Of a DNA stretch of 64,000 bases, positions 47,140 to 58,574 are shown one piece after another. The notes below the pieces were generated by a model. The model ran no database searches. It was not told the origin of the DNA and saw nothing but the letters and a program-made list of their open reading frames with translations. Location of the stretch: NCBI RefSeq assembly GCF_000221225.1, contig NW_006383034.1, forward strand, positions 2,294,001 through 2,358,000, given 5' to 3'. Each line of letters begins with the position of its first letter. Position 1 is the stretch's first letter. A program made the position numbers and the translations under genes. Source of the DNA: Thermochaetoides thermophila DSM 1495. Lineage: Eukaryota; Ascomycota; Sordariomycetes; Sordariales; Chaetomiaceae.

Positions 47140-47461
47140 TGTCACGACCAAAAAGGCTCTCTGGAAAGTGGACTCCGTGCAACCGACTGATCGGAGAAAA
47201 AGGGAGCTGTGACCAATCAAGCCGAGATATCCGCCCCCATCGACCCCACGCACTGGGGAGTAGTTCTTCAACGCCAAATGGCATTGATTCTTAACACCCG
47301 AGGATATTGACTTTCAATATTGTATGCAATTGAGAAGGGAAAGCAAAGAAGGCACGGAGGTATATAAGATGTAGATATATTCCATGTAGGGCCATCTGGG
47401 CAAAGTCCAGCGGCCTGCTACCTCTTGAACTCATCTCAGGAGGCCTGTCTAGATTGTCACA
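47140..47461 (-). mobile_element. LTR-2 solo-LTR-like copy, reverse
   Basis: About 322 bp run from TGTCACGACC to GATTGTCACA, which are the two ends of the family in reverse orientation. It shares blocks such as GACCAATCAAGCCGAGATATCC and GACTTTCAATATTGT with the copy at 60293-60681. No coding frame. Confidence 0.6.
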
Positions 47462-47482
47462 AGATAGGCACTACTAGTACGT

Positions 47483-48166
47483 GATGCTGATGATTCTATC
47501 TTTCGGCCACGTTCTACCCAGACGGGGTACCGGGCCGTGCCCACGGCGCCGGCGGGCATAGCTGCGCTAATGATAACTATTTAGAACTGAACCCTTGTGC
47601 GCGAGGGAAAGCCTCCTGGCAGAAACCTGCGCGTAGATTACTAGAAGAGAGAGAGATATTCTTTGCAATCAACAAGAGAAAAGGAAAATCAACCATTGGG
47701 GAGAGCTTGTGGAACAACAATCTCGAGTGGTTTTGACGCCTCCTCTTCGTCTGCTCTGACTTCAGGCGAGGAAAGACGATTTAGAGGAATAGGGAGTGGC
47801 TCTAGTGTTGATGGGTCAAGGATCTCACCATATTGGCGAAGCTCATTGACACGTCTCAAGTGCGGATTGAAGGTTTTGTGGAAAGCTCGAGCATCGAGCC
47901 GAGCTGCATCTGGGTTGCCCCAAGTAGCGATAGGACACACACCAAGATGTCCGTGGCGAACTTACCTGACCGCACATGCATATCTTAATGGCCTCCGGAG
48001 GGTGGCTGAAGCGTCGATAATACTCGGCAAAATCTCCATGGCCAGAAACCTCCTGAATCCAACGGGCTAGAACGTGTCTGGGAAGTTCCAGGAAGCCCTT
48101 GGATGACTAGCCATCCCAAAGACAGGAAGCTGGCTTATTCACTGCCCACCATCGTTACATGTCAAA
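47483..48166 (-). mobile_element. Tad/LINE-like element, 5'-truncated copy A
   Basis: On the minus strand it ends in a GAT/ATC-rich tail (47483-47493). It encodes the last part of the element's ORF: a C-terminal 83-residue segment (CPIATWGNPDAARLDARAFH, LPLPIPL-type end). A Cys/His motif lies just upstream. Same sequence family as copies at 51.6, 52.7, 54.3, 55.2, 56.7 and 62.5 kb. 5' truncation is typical of target-primed reverse transcription. Confidence 0.7.
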
Positions 48167-48270
48167 TGGGGCCGTATATCTGGGTTTGGTGGGTCACAAC
48201 TCCCTTTTTCCTCCGATCAGTTGGTTGCATGGAACCCACTTTCCAGAGAGCGCCCTTGTTGGTCGTGATG
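48166..48270 (+). mobile_element. LTR-2 3' end fragment, forward
   Basis: It carries the family's GGTTTGGTGGGTCACAACTC, the GATCAGTTGGTTGCATGGAA block and TTGGTCGTGA end. It abuts LINE copy A. Confidence 0.5.
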
Positions 48271-49489
48271 TGTAATCTTATAGTTCATGCTTAAGCTTGT
48301 CGAAGATGGAGGAGATGTAAATATATGAAAGAAAGTGAAATTACAGGCGCTGTACTTTTAAATACATTAGATTTCTTTAAAAAACCGTTAGTAAGACTTT
48401 TCCATATATACATTTCGTAGATGCAGATTAATATATAAAGATTTTCATTATAATCGTTTATAATAGAGCAATTCCTCAGCTGTTTAGAGAGAACTTTCCT
48501 ATTTCAATTGTACGTAAAGTTCGTTTACTAAGGAGCCTAGTCCGTAACATTGTATATTTGGTTGATGACAATCCAGCTATCCTTCCTGAGATGTGTTTGA
48601 AATTGGTTCAAGGCTTATGCTTCTGAGAGAAGATCTCACATAAGCTGAGAAACATTGCGGCCAGCAGTTGGTTTGGACAAGTGTTATTATTGTTGACTGA
48701 AAGACTTTTGTCCTCTTCTACCTACGAGGAATCTGTATATTTTACTGAAAACTCCTTTTTAAGGACCTTTAGTCTCTTGTCACCATATTCTGTCAGGATG
48801 ACCTTTGGGGGCCGCACGAGCCGTATGATTATTGGTCATTTGCGCCCAGCACCGCTTTTCCTGCGTGATATCGCTTCAGATCGTAATGGTAGTCTTGTCC
48901 CTTCATTGAAATTCATCTTTGCCATAGAAGTGTGCATATTATATTAAGACAGATAGAGCGGATATAATTACAAGGCCCGAATTATTATTGTCGTAGCTAT
49001 CCTCATGTTAGCTATTTCCTGAACCAAGGCATTATTACCATATTTTCCTTAGTTTAGGTCTCGGTAGTTTCCCGCCTAGCAAACAGTAGGTTCTTTTGAA
49101 AAGGCTCCAACATATGCTTCAAAGGGGTTTAAGACGAGAGCTAGAAATGATATAAGTTTATCATTGAGCTTCTGATATAGCTATATCAAAAATGGAGGCA
49201 AATCAGCATGTGCAAAAGGTAGGGTATAAAAAGGTGGATTGAAGCTGGAACATTTAAAGACTTGAAATTAGACTTTTGGTCACAACTAGGCGGGAACTAA
49301 CAGTCGCCCCGCCCCAAGGTGTGGCTAATGTTGCTGATGTGAACACTCGTTAACGCCTGCACTGACACAAAGAGGGTTCGAGTAGAAGCGGTTATCTAGA
49401 AAGGAAAAGCATTATCAACATTACCATGACGGCGATCATTGTGGAATGGTGATAAAAAATTTGGCGCAAGTTTGACGCTAGAATACGCA
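48271..49489. other. AT-rich stretch with unassigned relics
   Basis: No intact gene. An LTR-1-like block occurs at about 48655-48710 (CAGCAGTTGGTTTGGACAAG). The remainder does not match the three families I recognise and may be older or other transposon debris. Confidence 0.35.
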
Positions 49490-49697
49490 TACCAAGAACC
49501 AGAATATAGATATGTATATAATGTTGCTCCTCCTTGGGGCTCCGATGAGCATCACTTCAGTCAACAATAAATAGTTGTCAAGCAACAATTGGTGACGACA
49601 GGAAGCCACATACACTACACCGTGAGGAACTCAGTCTGTAAGTTCTACATCCTGGACACTGCGTTGAAACCCATCTCAGGAGGTTGTGTGATCGTTG
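49490..49697 (-). mobile_element. LTR-1 fragment, reverse
   Basis: It contains the family core TCAACAATAAATAGTTGTCA plus CAACAATTGGTGACG, then GAGGAACTCAGTCTGTA and AACCCATCTCAGGAGGTTG near its end. Confidence 0.55.
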
Positions 49698-49927
49698 GGA
49701 TTTCCAGTTGTATTAGGTATCGTCCTTATAGACATTCTGTAGAGCCGCTTAAGTCATAGCGTTCCTAAGGTCTTCGAATGAAAAGGGTGGGTTTATTTTC
49801 ATTTATTGAGTGTTTAGCATATTCGAGACATTACATATCAGTAGCTTTAAAAAAACTTTGTCCTAATTCAGCCTACCTGTAGATGAATGTTTCAAATCCT
49901 CAAAACATCAAATTGGAATGCCTTACT

Positions 49928-50012
49928 GGGGGGATGGCGCAGTTGGAATGCATTGCTCCTGGAAACACTTGCTGTGGCTCAGCAGGTCGTCGGTTCGAAT
50001 TCGGCTCCCTCC
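49928..50012 (+). tRNA. Decayed tRNA gene or tRNA-derived sequence
   Basis: The 85-nt sequence begins GGGGGGA and ends TCCCTCC followed by A; these pair as a 7-bp acceptor stem with one G-T pair. Box A is perfect (TGGCGCAGTTGG) and box B nearly so (GGTTCGAATTC, consensus ...TCC). The T-stem GTCGG/TCGGC pairs with two G-T pairs, and a class I variable loop AGGTC precedes it. The D-stem has one C-A mismatch (GCGC/GCAT). The 3' half of the anticodon stem would be TCAGC, with only partial pairing to GCTCC, so an intron and mutations are likely and the anticodon is not safely read. Changes are of the C-to-T/G-to-A type. It is probably a mutated tRNA gene inside the repeat block; a tRNA-derived SINE head is the alternative. 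Confidence 0.5.
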
Positions 50013-50342
50013 ACCTCACACTCACCTGGCCTTTGACCACGATCAACCCTAACTTCCCGCTTGGGCCAGCGGGTACAAGCTGCTCAACCGGGCTTCGACC
50101 AGCTCAACCTCCCATCTCCCCGCTTGGACCAGCTGGACCAGCGGGCACAAGCTACGCGCTGGTATTCGCCAAAAAAGGGTTTCCCCCGCGCAATGTATTT
50201 AGCAACCTCTTGCCCGACGTCGTCGTGGGTACGACCCGAGTACCTAGATATGGTAGTTAGTGGTCGAAAATATACATATATACATACCAATTGCCTTACT
50301 AGTATATAAAAGTTCAATACTTTCATATCTGATTTTTTTGGC

Positions 50343-50560
50343 CGTGATGATTCTTCAACCTCCTGAAATGGGTTGGAAGGGAGTGGTCAGGCTCTGAAAC
50401 CTGAGGGACTGACGTACTAACATAGTTCTACGCAAGATATGCTGCGGCTACCAGTTGTTGGTTGAAAACTGTATCTATTACTGACTGAGGAACTCCTTCT
50501 GACGAGTGGCTAGGCAGGTCCTCTATACATGAGCTTTTCTCCAGTATTCCTTCTACCTTT
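50343..50560 (+). mobile_element. LTR-1 fragment, forward
   Basis: It has the family 5' end (GTGATGATTCTTCAACCTCC), then AAACCTGAGGGACTGA, then ACCAGTTGTTGGTTG and CTATTACTGACTGAGGA. Confidence 0.6.
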
Positions 50561-50567
50561 ACCTTTA

Positions 50568-50741
50568 AACCACGCGCAGGTTTCTGCCATTAGGCTTTCC
50601 TTGGCGCAGAACTCTATAAGTTGTAAGTAGCTTCAGATAGTATAACCATGCCCGCCGGCATCGTGGGCACGGCCCAGTACCCCAGTAGGGTAGAACGCGG
50701 CCAAAGAACAGAATCATCATCTTCTTCTTCTACCTTTACGA
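50568..50741 (+). mobile_element. Tad/LINE-like element, 3' UTR fragment (copy B)
   Basis: It carries the shared 3' UTR blocks CGCGCAGGTTTCTGCCATTA, GTGGGCACGGCCCAGTACCC and GGTAGAACGCGGCCAAAGAA, and ends in an ATC/TTC-type tail (AATCATCATCTTCTTC). Confidence 0.65.
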
Positions 50742-51631
50742 ATTATACTCAATGATTTTTTCTGGGTTTGATTAGTCACAACACTTTTTGTTCTGATTGC
50801 TTCTCTGCGCGGGGCTCACTCTTCAAGATCAGCCCTTGTTGATCATAACAGTAATACATAATTTGTCGGTAACAATGACTCGATTGGTCCATTTGACATC
50901 ATCCGTCCTGCTTTTGTGGCACATCCTCCCTCGTTTCCTTCGCCGGAAAATATCTTAACAAAGGTTCAACATAGACCTCGTTTGTACGCTGTTTTCAAAA
51001 TATCCTATTTCTGTTATATATACTTTAAGAATGTATATATATCATATATTTGTATTCTGAAGACTACCATAACTGATAGCCTTAGCAGTCGCAATAACGG
51101 TCCACAATTATCATGGCCAGGCTAATGGAGCCTACTATAACTAGAGTAATTACCAAAATGCCTAAAGGTCTACATCCTTCTAGGCCCTCTGATTTACCGT
51201 AGGTAAGTCAATACTTTTTAGTAGCAAATGTATTATCTAGAAAGCCTAAACAAAACTGTGACAGAGAAACCTCCACTCTGCCAAAAACCTTCATACTTCT
51301 ATTGTGGGATGGGTAAGTTCAGTGACTTCTGGCGCCTAAGTGCTTGGCGCTAACTTGACATTCTTGACTATCTAATATTGATGTGAATACTAATTTATAC
51401 ATGTATTTGATGTCCATTCAGGCTCATCGCTTGTTTTGTCTGGTGGTTCAACAAACCCCTGAGATAGGTTCAAAGGCAGTGGGCGAGGTGTCAAATTTGA
51501 GAGGAAACAGTTTTCACACGAAACCAATATTGGTGTAGTTAGAAGTTGGTAGTTAGAAGTTGGAGACGTATAACTGTATTTATTTGCTCACCCAGAACTT
51601 CCCCCCCCCCCCAAGAATGGCGATCAAAACC
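50742..51631. other. AT-rich spacer with an LTR-2 fragment
   Basis: At about 50760-50852 a forward LTR-2 3' fragment (GGGTTTGATTAGTCACAACA; ends TTGATCATAACA) is visible. The rest is AT-rich with no gene. Confidence 0.4.
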
Positions 51632-52098
51632 GTGGACATCTTGGTGTGTGTCCCATTGCTACTTGGGGCAACCCAGACGCAACTCGGCTCGATGCTCGAG
51701 CTTTTCATAAAACCCTTAATCTATACCTGAGCCGTGTCAACGAGCTTCGCCAATATGGTGAGATCCTTGACCCGTTGACACTAGAGCCTCTCCCTATTCC
51801 TCTAATCTTCTCCCTCGGCTCCCCTCGCCTGCAGTCAGGCGTCAGAACGACCCGAGATCGTTATTCCACAAGCTCTCCCTAGTGGTTAATCTCCCTATTT
51901 TGTTTGTTGATTGCAAACGTTTCTCTCCTCTTCTGGTAAGCTACGCGCAGGTTTTTGGTAGTAGGCTTTCCCTCGCGCACGATGCGTTAAGTTGTAGATA
52001 GGTATCAGTGGTTTGCTATGCTCGCCGTCGTCGTGAGCACGGCCTAGTACCTCAGCTGGGTAGAACGTGGCCGGAATAGAATTATTATCATCATCCAT
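51632..52098 (+). mobile_element. Tad/LINE-like element, copy C
   Basis: It encodes the C-terminal segment CPIATWGNPDATRLDARAFH and RVNELRQYGEILDPLTLEPL, then the 3' UTR blocks and the tail ATTATTATCATCATCC. It is preceded by a C-run (51601-51612). Confidence 0.7.
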
Positions 52099-52344
52099 GG
52101 CGATCAAAAAAATCCAGCTTCCCAATAAAAATAGTATCCTTCGATTTTTCCAAGTATTTTAGTATTTCATTGCTGTCAAGCTTTGATTAGCGTTTTCTTG
52201 CATTTCATGGCCCTGTATGTTTGCCGCCGTTTTCCCCACATGTTAGTCCTGCTGGTCATGACATTGTGTGTTGTTATATGATTTAAATAGGTTTATTTCA
52301 AATTTCAAGTTCTGCCAAACGTTTACAGATGGTAACACTTACGG

Positions 52345-52700
52345 CTGTTAGTAGAGTTGCCGGCTTGCCCACAAACGGCGCAGGCCAATAATAGGAGGAT
52401 TCGTAGTTGGGTTAAGGGGCGGATCAATCAAATGGAGAAACGCAATCACTCGCAGTTCTCCATACTGCGGTCCAATGCAATAACAGCCAGGAGCTCCTCA
52501 ACAATACCGAGGAAGTAATGGCCGTAGGAGAGGCACAATATGGCTTCGAATATAAGAAATATGTATACAGGGATTACCCATATCTAAGAGCCATGACGGG
52601 GACTTTCCAATCAACAACAAAAACAGTTGTCAATCAACAACTGGTGACTGCGGCAACTTCCGTACTCTACTGCATGAAAATCTTAGTCCTTCAAGTTTAT
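52345..52700 (-). mobile_element. LTR-1 copy, reverse
   Basis: It runs from the 3' part (GCGGATCAATCAAATGGAGA; same as copies at 45.96 and 62.9 kb) to the core AACAGTTGTCAATCAACAAC and TGGTGACTGCGG. Truncated at its 5' end by LINE copy D. Confidence 0.65.
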
Positions 52701-52727
52701 CTGTCTGGTCACTCCCTTCCAAGCCCG

Positions 52728-53182
52728 TCTCGGGCAATCCAGATGCAGCCCGGCTCGATGCGCGCGCATTCTACAAAACCTTTAATTTATACCTGAGACA
52801 TGTTAACGAGTTTCGTCAATAAGGTGAGATCCTCGACCCGTTGACACTAGAGCCGATTTCCATCCATCCAGATCCTCTTTCTCGTCTTTCCTCACCCCAG
52901 CCAGGACAGACGAAGATGAGGAGTTGGAATCACCTGAGATTGTTATCCCCACAGGCCCTCCCCAATGGTTAATTTCTCATTTTCTCTTTGTTGTTCGCAA
53001 AGAATGTGCTTTCTCTTTTCCTTCAAATCACACACGTTTCTGCCATTCGGCTTTCCCCTGCGCAAGACTTTCTCAGTTATAATTAGGTGTAGATAGTTCA
53101 GCTATGTCCGCCGTCGTTACGGGCACGGCCTAGTGCCCCATCAGGCTAGAATGTGGCCGAAAATTAGAATCATCATCACTAA
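52728..53182 (+). mobile_element. Tad/LINE-like element, copy D
   Basis: C-terminal ORF remnant (GCAATCCAGATGCAGCCCGG start) with an in-frame stop (GTCAATAAGGTGAG where copies C and F have CGCCAATATGG). The 3' UTR blocks and a tail ending AATCATCATCAC follow. Confidence 0.65.
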
Positions 53183-53639
53183 AGCCCGTCTCAGAAGGTT
53201 GCGAAATCGTCACACATTCCACCCACTGCCAGCGTAAACATGAATTAACCGAAGTACTCAAGATTGATAATATGATTAAGTTGAAACGAGATATAAATAG
53301 CGATTAAGACAGAAGTACTAATCAGGTTTTTAGTTGCTCTCTAATTAACTCATCATTTTTAGCAGCGAGCTTTACTCTTTTGGAGGGATTCAAAGGTAGA
53401 TTATTCCTATATCATCTTTTGTCTTTTATCTCCTCCGTTCTATTATCTGAGATGACGTTGTTAGTAGGTCGTGACACTAGAAACGATTGTCGCTACCAGA
53501 AACCACCAACAATTGACCTCTGCGCTTGGCAATAAATCTGAACTTGTCGACAAAAATTTGAATGGCAGGGCCGGAGTAACACCGGTTTGTGTATAGTTAG
53601 ATTTATAAAATCTGCCATCTTCAGAACTACTTAAAAACA

Positions 53640-53790
53640 TCCTCAAGTCAGCAATAGAAAAGTTGTCAACCGACAACTGGTGACCGCAGTTGACCACATC
53701 TCACCAACTGTGTGATGACCACAATTCGTCAGCTTTTATAACCTGGCCATTACCTGCGAGCTCAACTTGGGAGATTGTGCAATCGTCGTA
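53640..53790 (-). mobile_element. LTR-1 5' half, reverse
   Basis: Core TCAGCAATAGAAAAGTTGTC, CAACTGGTGACCGCAG, then ACTGTGTGATGACC. It ends at TTGTGCAATCGTCGTA. Confidence 0.55.
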
Positions 53791-54267
53791 TAGCGCCCAG
53801 TACTAGAAAGTTGTTAGCAAGGAAAAATATATTAGTGATATATGTAGTAATGGATAGAGTGTGTGACTCAGCTAGTGAACGATTGGTACGTATATAAATG
53901 TAGGGGGTAGAGAGGTATCTGAAGTCATCAAAGCCTATTGCGAGTAATCAAGGTATTCAAAATAGGAATGATAAAGATGAAAACATCGCCCTGCCTGCTG
54001 TATATGTCTCTACGTATGCGAATGAGGTTGTCGTGGCAATATGTAGCAAACTCTTCCCCCAAAGTCCTTACTCTCTAGTTGCCACGGCGTAATCAGCTCT
54101 GCTGCAGAGTAGGTCACAAGTGAAGGAAGGTTCTGGGCTCCAGAAACTCAACTACAGCAGCAGATCTGAAAGGCATCGTCCGTTTCTTTAGCTGGTCTCC
54201 GGGCTGTCCACTGCTAGAGTCAATTTAAACTCGAATGAGTGTAACCAGTATAAGCTCTCAAGAAGGA
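53791..54267. other. AT-rich spacer, no gene seen
   Basis: No coding frame or recognised repeat. Confidence 0.35.
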
Positions 54268-54592
54268 TAATGATGGTGATTCTATTTTCGGCCGCGTTCT
54301 ACCCAGACGGGGTATTGGGCCGTGCCCACGGCGACGGCGGGCATAGCTATCCTAATAATAACTACTTACAGATAAACCTTTGTGCGCGAAGGAAAGCCTA
54401 CTAGCAGAAACCTGCGCGTAGATTACAAGAAAAGAGGAGAGACATTCTTTGCAATCAATACGAGCAAGGGGAATTCAATTGGGGAGAACTTGTGGAACAA
54501 CGATCTTGAGCGGTTCTGACGCCTCTTCGTCTGCTGTGACTGTAGGCGAGGGAAGGCGAGGAAGATGATTTAGAGGAATAGGGAGAGGCTCT
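54268..54592 (-). mobile_element. Tad/LINE-like element, copy E
   Basis: Reverse orientation, starting with the GATGGTGATTC tail. The 3' UTR blocks and the last codons of the ORF (GAGAACTTGTGGAACAACGA) are near-identical to copy F. A second, shorter 3' end (about 54670-54706) follows. Confidence 0.65.
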
Positions 54593-54706
54593 AACCTCAA
54601 CTCAAGAAGGATAGATAGCATACAAGATAATGCTATCTCCCTTATAATACAGTCTTGATGTAATTATTAATAATAATGATGATTCTACTTTTCGGCTACG
54701 TTCTAC

Positions 54707-55214
54707 CGGTAATGCATCAATAAGAGAAAACGAGCGTATTTAACTGTGTTGATGATGGAACTTATCTAAAGCAGGCCTGGACTCCACTATGCTCCATAAC
54801 ACATCATTATATATACATGATAATCTACTATTCTCCAACGCACATGACAATGTAGTCTCTTTATTAAGCCTAGTAGATGGTATAAAAGCTTTTGGCCGAG
54901 GTATGCCCTGTCTCCAGATATACTACCTTGAGGCCTATGTACCCTCTAGTTCTATATCCTTGTCCCAAACTTAAGACATATACAATACAGGAATTTTCAA
55001 ACATTCCAGTAGTTATAGCTTACATATGTTTTTATCAATCGTAAGCATGTCATCAGTTTAATATCATTGTTTGCTTCTTAGCCTAGTCTTTCAGCCTAAT
55101 TAATTTCTATTGTCAGTGATTAGTGTGATCTATATACAACCTTTTGATCTAGGTTTAAAGGTAGTAGCCAGGTCTCAGAAACTCAGGGCCTGAGGTTCTT
55201 ACAACAACTCATCT
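54707..55214. other. AT-rich spacer, no intact gene
   Basis: No convincing gene. The segment at about 55155-55210 resembles LTR-1 (GGTAGTAGCCAGGTCTCAGA, AACTCAGGGCCTGAGG) before LINE copy F begins. Confidence 0.35.
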
Positions 55215-56602
55215 AGCCTTACTGAGATCCGCCGCGTGGCAAAGGGGCGACGAAGTCAAGGATGGACACATCTAAGATCCGCATGTTTGGCGGAGATCGG
55301 AATGTTGTTCCATCTCACTCCATCAAGTGGCTGCGAGTTACGCTCGACTCGCGCCTCGGCCTCAAAGCACAAGTTTCTGCAAGAGTATCGGCCACTACCT
55401 CAGTAGTGTGTCTCCTCACCAGAGTCTGCAACACTCGCCGCGGCCTCCCTCCAATTGCAGCTCCCCGAATTTTCCGCGGTGCAGTAGTTCCTTCGCTTGC
55501 ATATGGCTTAGTTCAACTAGATCCAGGTTCCATGCGAGCAAGCGTTAGCGGCAGACTCGTCCTTACTCACATCAAGTCGACCTTAGGAATCGCGGTACAG
55601 ACCCTTCGCGCTCTCTTTCCGGTGTGGCGCACTATTCAGACTCAGATGCTGTACTGGTTAGTGGGATCTCCGCCAGAGCACATCTGCAGTCTGAAGCGCT
55701 ACAGGTGGCGATCTCGGGCTGAACATCCCCCCGCTGGTTATCTGATCTCTATTGGACTTGCCACAAGGCCATGGAAAGGATGGCCTAGTTACATCAACTT
55801 GCACAAGCCGTTAACCCCAGATCGGGACCTTGGGAACCAAAACTGCCTGGCATACGAACTTGGCTTGGCCTCCAAATAGCTTCGCAATCCAAATCTCCTC
55901 GAGCGCCGCCATTTGACATGCAACGATGGTGGACGGAAACAACCATCATCCTGCCTATGGGATGGCTGGTCATCCAAGGCCTTTCTGGAACTTCCCAGAC
56001 ACGTCCTGGGCCGTTGGATACAGGTGGTTCTGGCCATGGAGACTTTGCCGGGTATCATCAACGTTTTGGCCACCCCCGGAGGCCATTAAGACATGCACGT
56101 GTGGTCAGGTAGTTCGCCGTGGACATCTTGATGTGTGTCCCATTGCTACTTGGGGCAACCCAGATGCAACTTGGCTCGATGCTCGAGCTTTTCATAAAAC
56201 CCTTAATCTATACCTGAGCCGTGTCAACGAGCTTCGCCAATATGGTGAGATCCTTGACCCGTTGACACTAGAGCCTCTCCCTATTCCTCTAATCTTCCCC
56301 CTCGGCTCCCCTCGCCTGCAGTCACAGCAGACGAAGAGGCGTCAGAACCGCTCAAGATCGTTGTTCCACAAGTTCCCCCCAATTGAATTCCCCTTGCTCT
56401 TGTTGATTGCAAAGAATGTCTCTCCTCTTTTCTTGTAATCTACGCGCAGGTTTCTGCTAGTAGGCTTTCCTTCGCGCACAAAGGTTTATCTGTAAGTAGT
56501 TATTATTATTAGGATAGCTATGCCCGCCGTCGCCGTGGGCACGGCCCAATACCCCGTCTAGGTAGAACGCGGCCGAAAATAGAATCATCATCATCACTCC
56601 AT
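55215..56602 (+). mobile_element. Tad/LINE-like element, longest copy F (with reverse-transcriptase thumb remnant)
   Basis: An open frame at 55262-55879 encodes SIKWLRVTLDSRLGLKAQV, CNTRRGLPPIAAPRIFRGAV and VPSLAYG. This is the connection/thumb region after the RT domain of Tad-type LINEs. QTLRALFPVWRT and SPPEHI follow. The C-terminal part encodes FGHPPEAIK, a CxCG...RGHLxxC zinc motif and CPIATWGNPDATWLDARAF. Compared with copy G there is a 1-nt loss near 56030, so the frame is broken. The 3' UTR and an AATCATCATCATCAC tail complete it. The endonuclease and most of the RT are missing; it cannot move by itself. Confidence 0.75.
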
Positions 56603-56667
56603 CAGTGAATTACTTAGTGATGCTGTGTCATATAGCTCTGATCAATGTTCCAAGCTCGGAATATAAT

Positions 56668-57574
56668 GATGATGATTCTATTTTTCGGCCACGTTCTACC
56701 CTACTGTGATACTGGGTCGTGCCTGCGATGCCGGCCGGCATAGTTATACTATCTATAGCTACTTACAACTTATAAAGTTCTGCGCCAGGGAAAGCCTAAT
56801 GGCAGAAACCTGCGCTTGATTTAAAGGAAAGAAAAGGCATATTCTTTAGAAAGTATGAAGAGAGGAGAAGCTATCCATTGGGGAAAAGCCTGTGGGAGAA
56901 CAATCTCGAGTGGGTCCACCTCCTCATTTACGTCTTCTCTAGCGGCAGGTGAGGAAAAGCGAGGCGGAACTGGGTGGGTGGGAATTGGTTCTAGTGTCAA
57001 CGGGTCGAGGATCTCCCCATATTGACGGAAATCGTTGACCCGTCTTAGGTATAAATCAAAGGTTTTGTAAAAAGTGCGCGCATCGAGCCGGGCTGCATCT
57101 GGATTGCCCCAGCTAGCGATAAGGTACATACCGAGGTGTCCGCGGCGGACTACTTGACCGCACACACATGTCTTGATGGCCTCCGGGGGGTGGCCAAAAC
57201 GTTGATGATACCCGGCAAAGTCTCCATGGCCAGTAACCTCCTGTATTCAACGGCCCAGGACGTTTCTGGGAAGTTCCAGAAAGGCCTCGGATGACCAGCC
57301 ATCCCATAGGCAGGATGATGGTTTGTTTTCGCCCACATCGTTGCATATCGAATGGTGGCGCTCGAGGAGGTTTAGGTTGCGAGATTGGTTGGAGACCAAG
57401 CCAAGCTCGTAGGCCGGGCCGTTTTGGCTCCCAGGGTCCCGAACTAGGCCTGACGCCGTGCGCAAACTGATGTAAATGGGACCATCCATTCCATGGCCTT
57501 GTAGCGAGTCTAATAGAGATCGGATGGCCGGCGGAAGACGTTCAGCCTGAGATCGGACGGAGGCCATAGTTACA
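56668..57574 (-). mobile_element. Tad/LINE-like element, copy G
   Basis: Reverse orientation, tail to tail with copy F. It begins with ATGATGATGATTC. The minus-strand frame 57165-56821 encodes CGQVVRRGHLGMYLIASWGN to the ORF end. A TGA stands at the codon where copy F has TGG (about 57251; R-*-I-Q versus R-W-I-Q), a G-to-A change. Upstream it encodes ERHHSICNDVG and PSSCLWDGWSS. Confidence 0.7.
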
Positions 57575-57820
57575 CTATACATAATTACATCTGAAAATGT
57601 CTTGCGCAAGGGAAAGCCCAATGGCGGAAACGTGTGTGATTTGAAGGAAAAGAGAAGGCACATTCTTTGCAAATAACAGAGAGAAAAGGAGAAGTTAACC
57701 ATTGGGGAGAGCCTATGGGGATAACAATCTCAGGTGATACTCATCTTCGTCTGCCCTGGCTGCGGGTGAGGAAAGACGAGAAGGAAGATCTGTGCGGATG
57801 GGAATTGGCTCTAGTCTGGA
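57575..57820 (-). mobile_element. Tad/LINE-like element, fragment H next to copy G
   Basis: It repeats the 3' UTR/ORF-end sequence (CATAGTTACACTATACATAA, TTGCGCAAGGGAAAGCCCAA, CTATGGGGATAACAATCTCA) directly behind the broken 5' end of copy G, in the same orientation. It lacks its own GAT tail. Confidence 0.55.
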
Positions 57821-58574
57821 GATCAAAATTTGTGATGTCCGAGAGTATCTTTATCGGAATCAAATTTTGCACAAACCGTTTGATTGATAATATCTTGAGC
57901 TGTCTCATCATTGACTTTACAGTTATAGCTTTACCTGCTTTGCTGACTGCAGATCTTCTATACATGTAAATTAGATTTGAGTTCTATTGCTGCATGTAAC
58001 AAATTGAAGCATTGTATTAATTTAATTTCTGAACCGTTTCTCAACTGTTTATAGTACAGCTTGATACTGTTATAGAAAGGGTAACTACAAACTCGTCATC
58101 TAACAATGTGCTATCAACAGCAGGAAGACATTGGTATACAAATGAATAGTATATCATACTGACAAGATGAAGCAAGACCGGGGCAACCGTGCCGTTAGCC
58201 CAGCTATGTTGAATTTTTGTTTTGCTTTGATAGCCTATAATGAAATATAAATGATAAACGAGATATGTTGAAGCATAACGATAATCTGAAGTAATGTAGT
58301 TGCCACTAGCAATGAAAATATATATCAAAAAATTAGAACACCTACCAACAACCAAATTGATCAAGGGATGAATCCTTGAAGTATGGTAATGACAATGCGT
58401 ATTGGCCCAGTTTAATTGCCCACAATAGATTTTCGATAGGTCAGATAAATTCTGAGCCTGTTTTACTCCATTCTTAATGGTATCATTGCTTTGCATAGGA
58501 GTTGAGGTGCTATGTTAGGCTAAGCATACAGACTAAGATATAGCTAACTTTTAATTTAGCTATTCCCTCCAAGG
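57821..58574. other. AT-rich spacer, no gene seen
   Basis: AT-rich, without gene or assigned repeat. Confidence 0.35.

Noticed and set aside
58041..58496. 151-codon minus-strand frame in the AT-rich block
   Set aside because: It has Ile/Tyr/Ser-rich AT-driven composition and no domain; such frames are expected by chance in AT-rich DNA.
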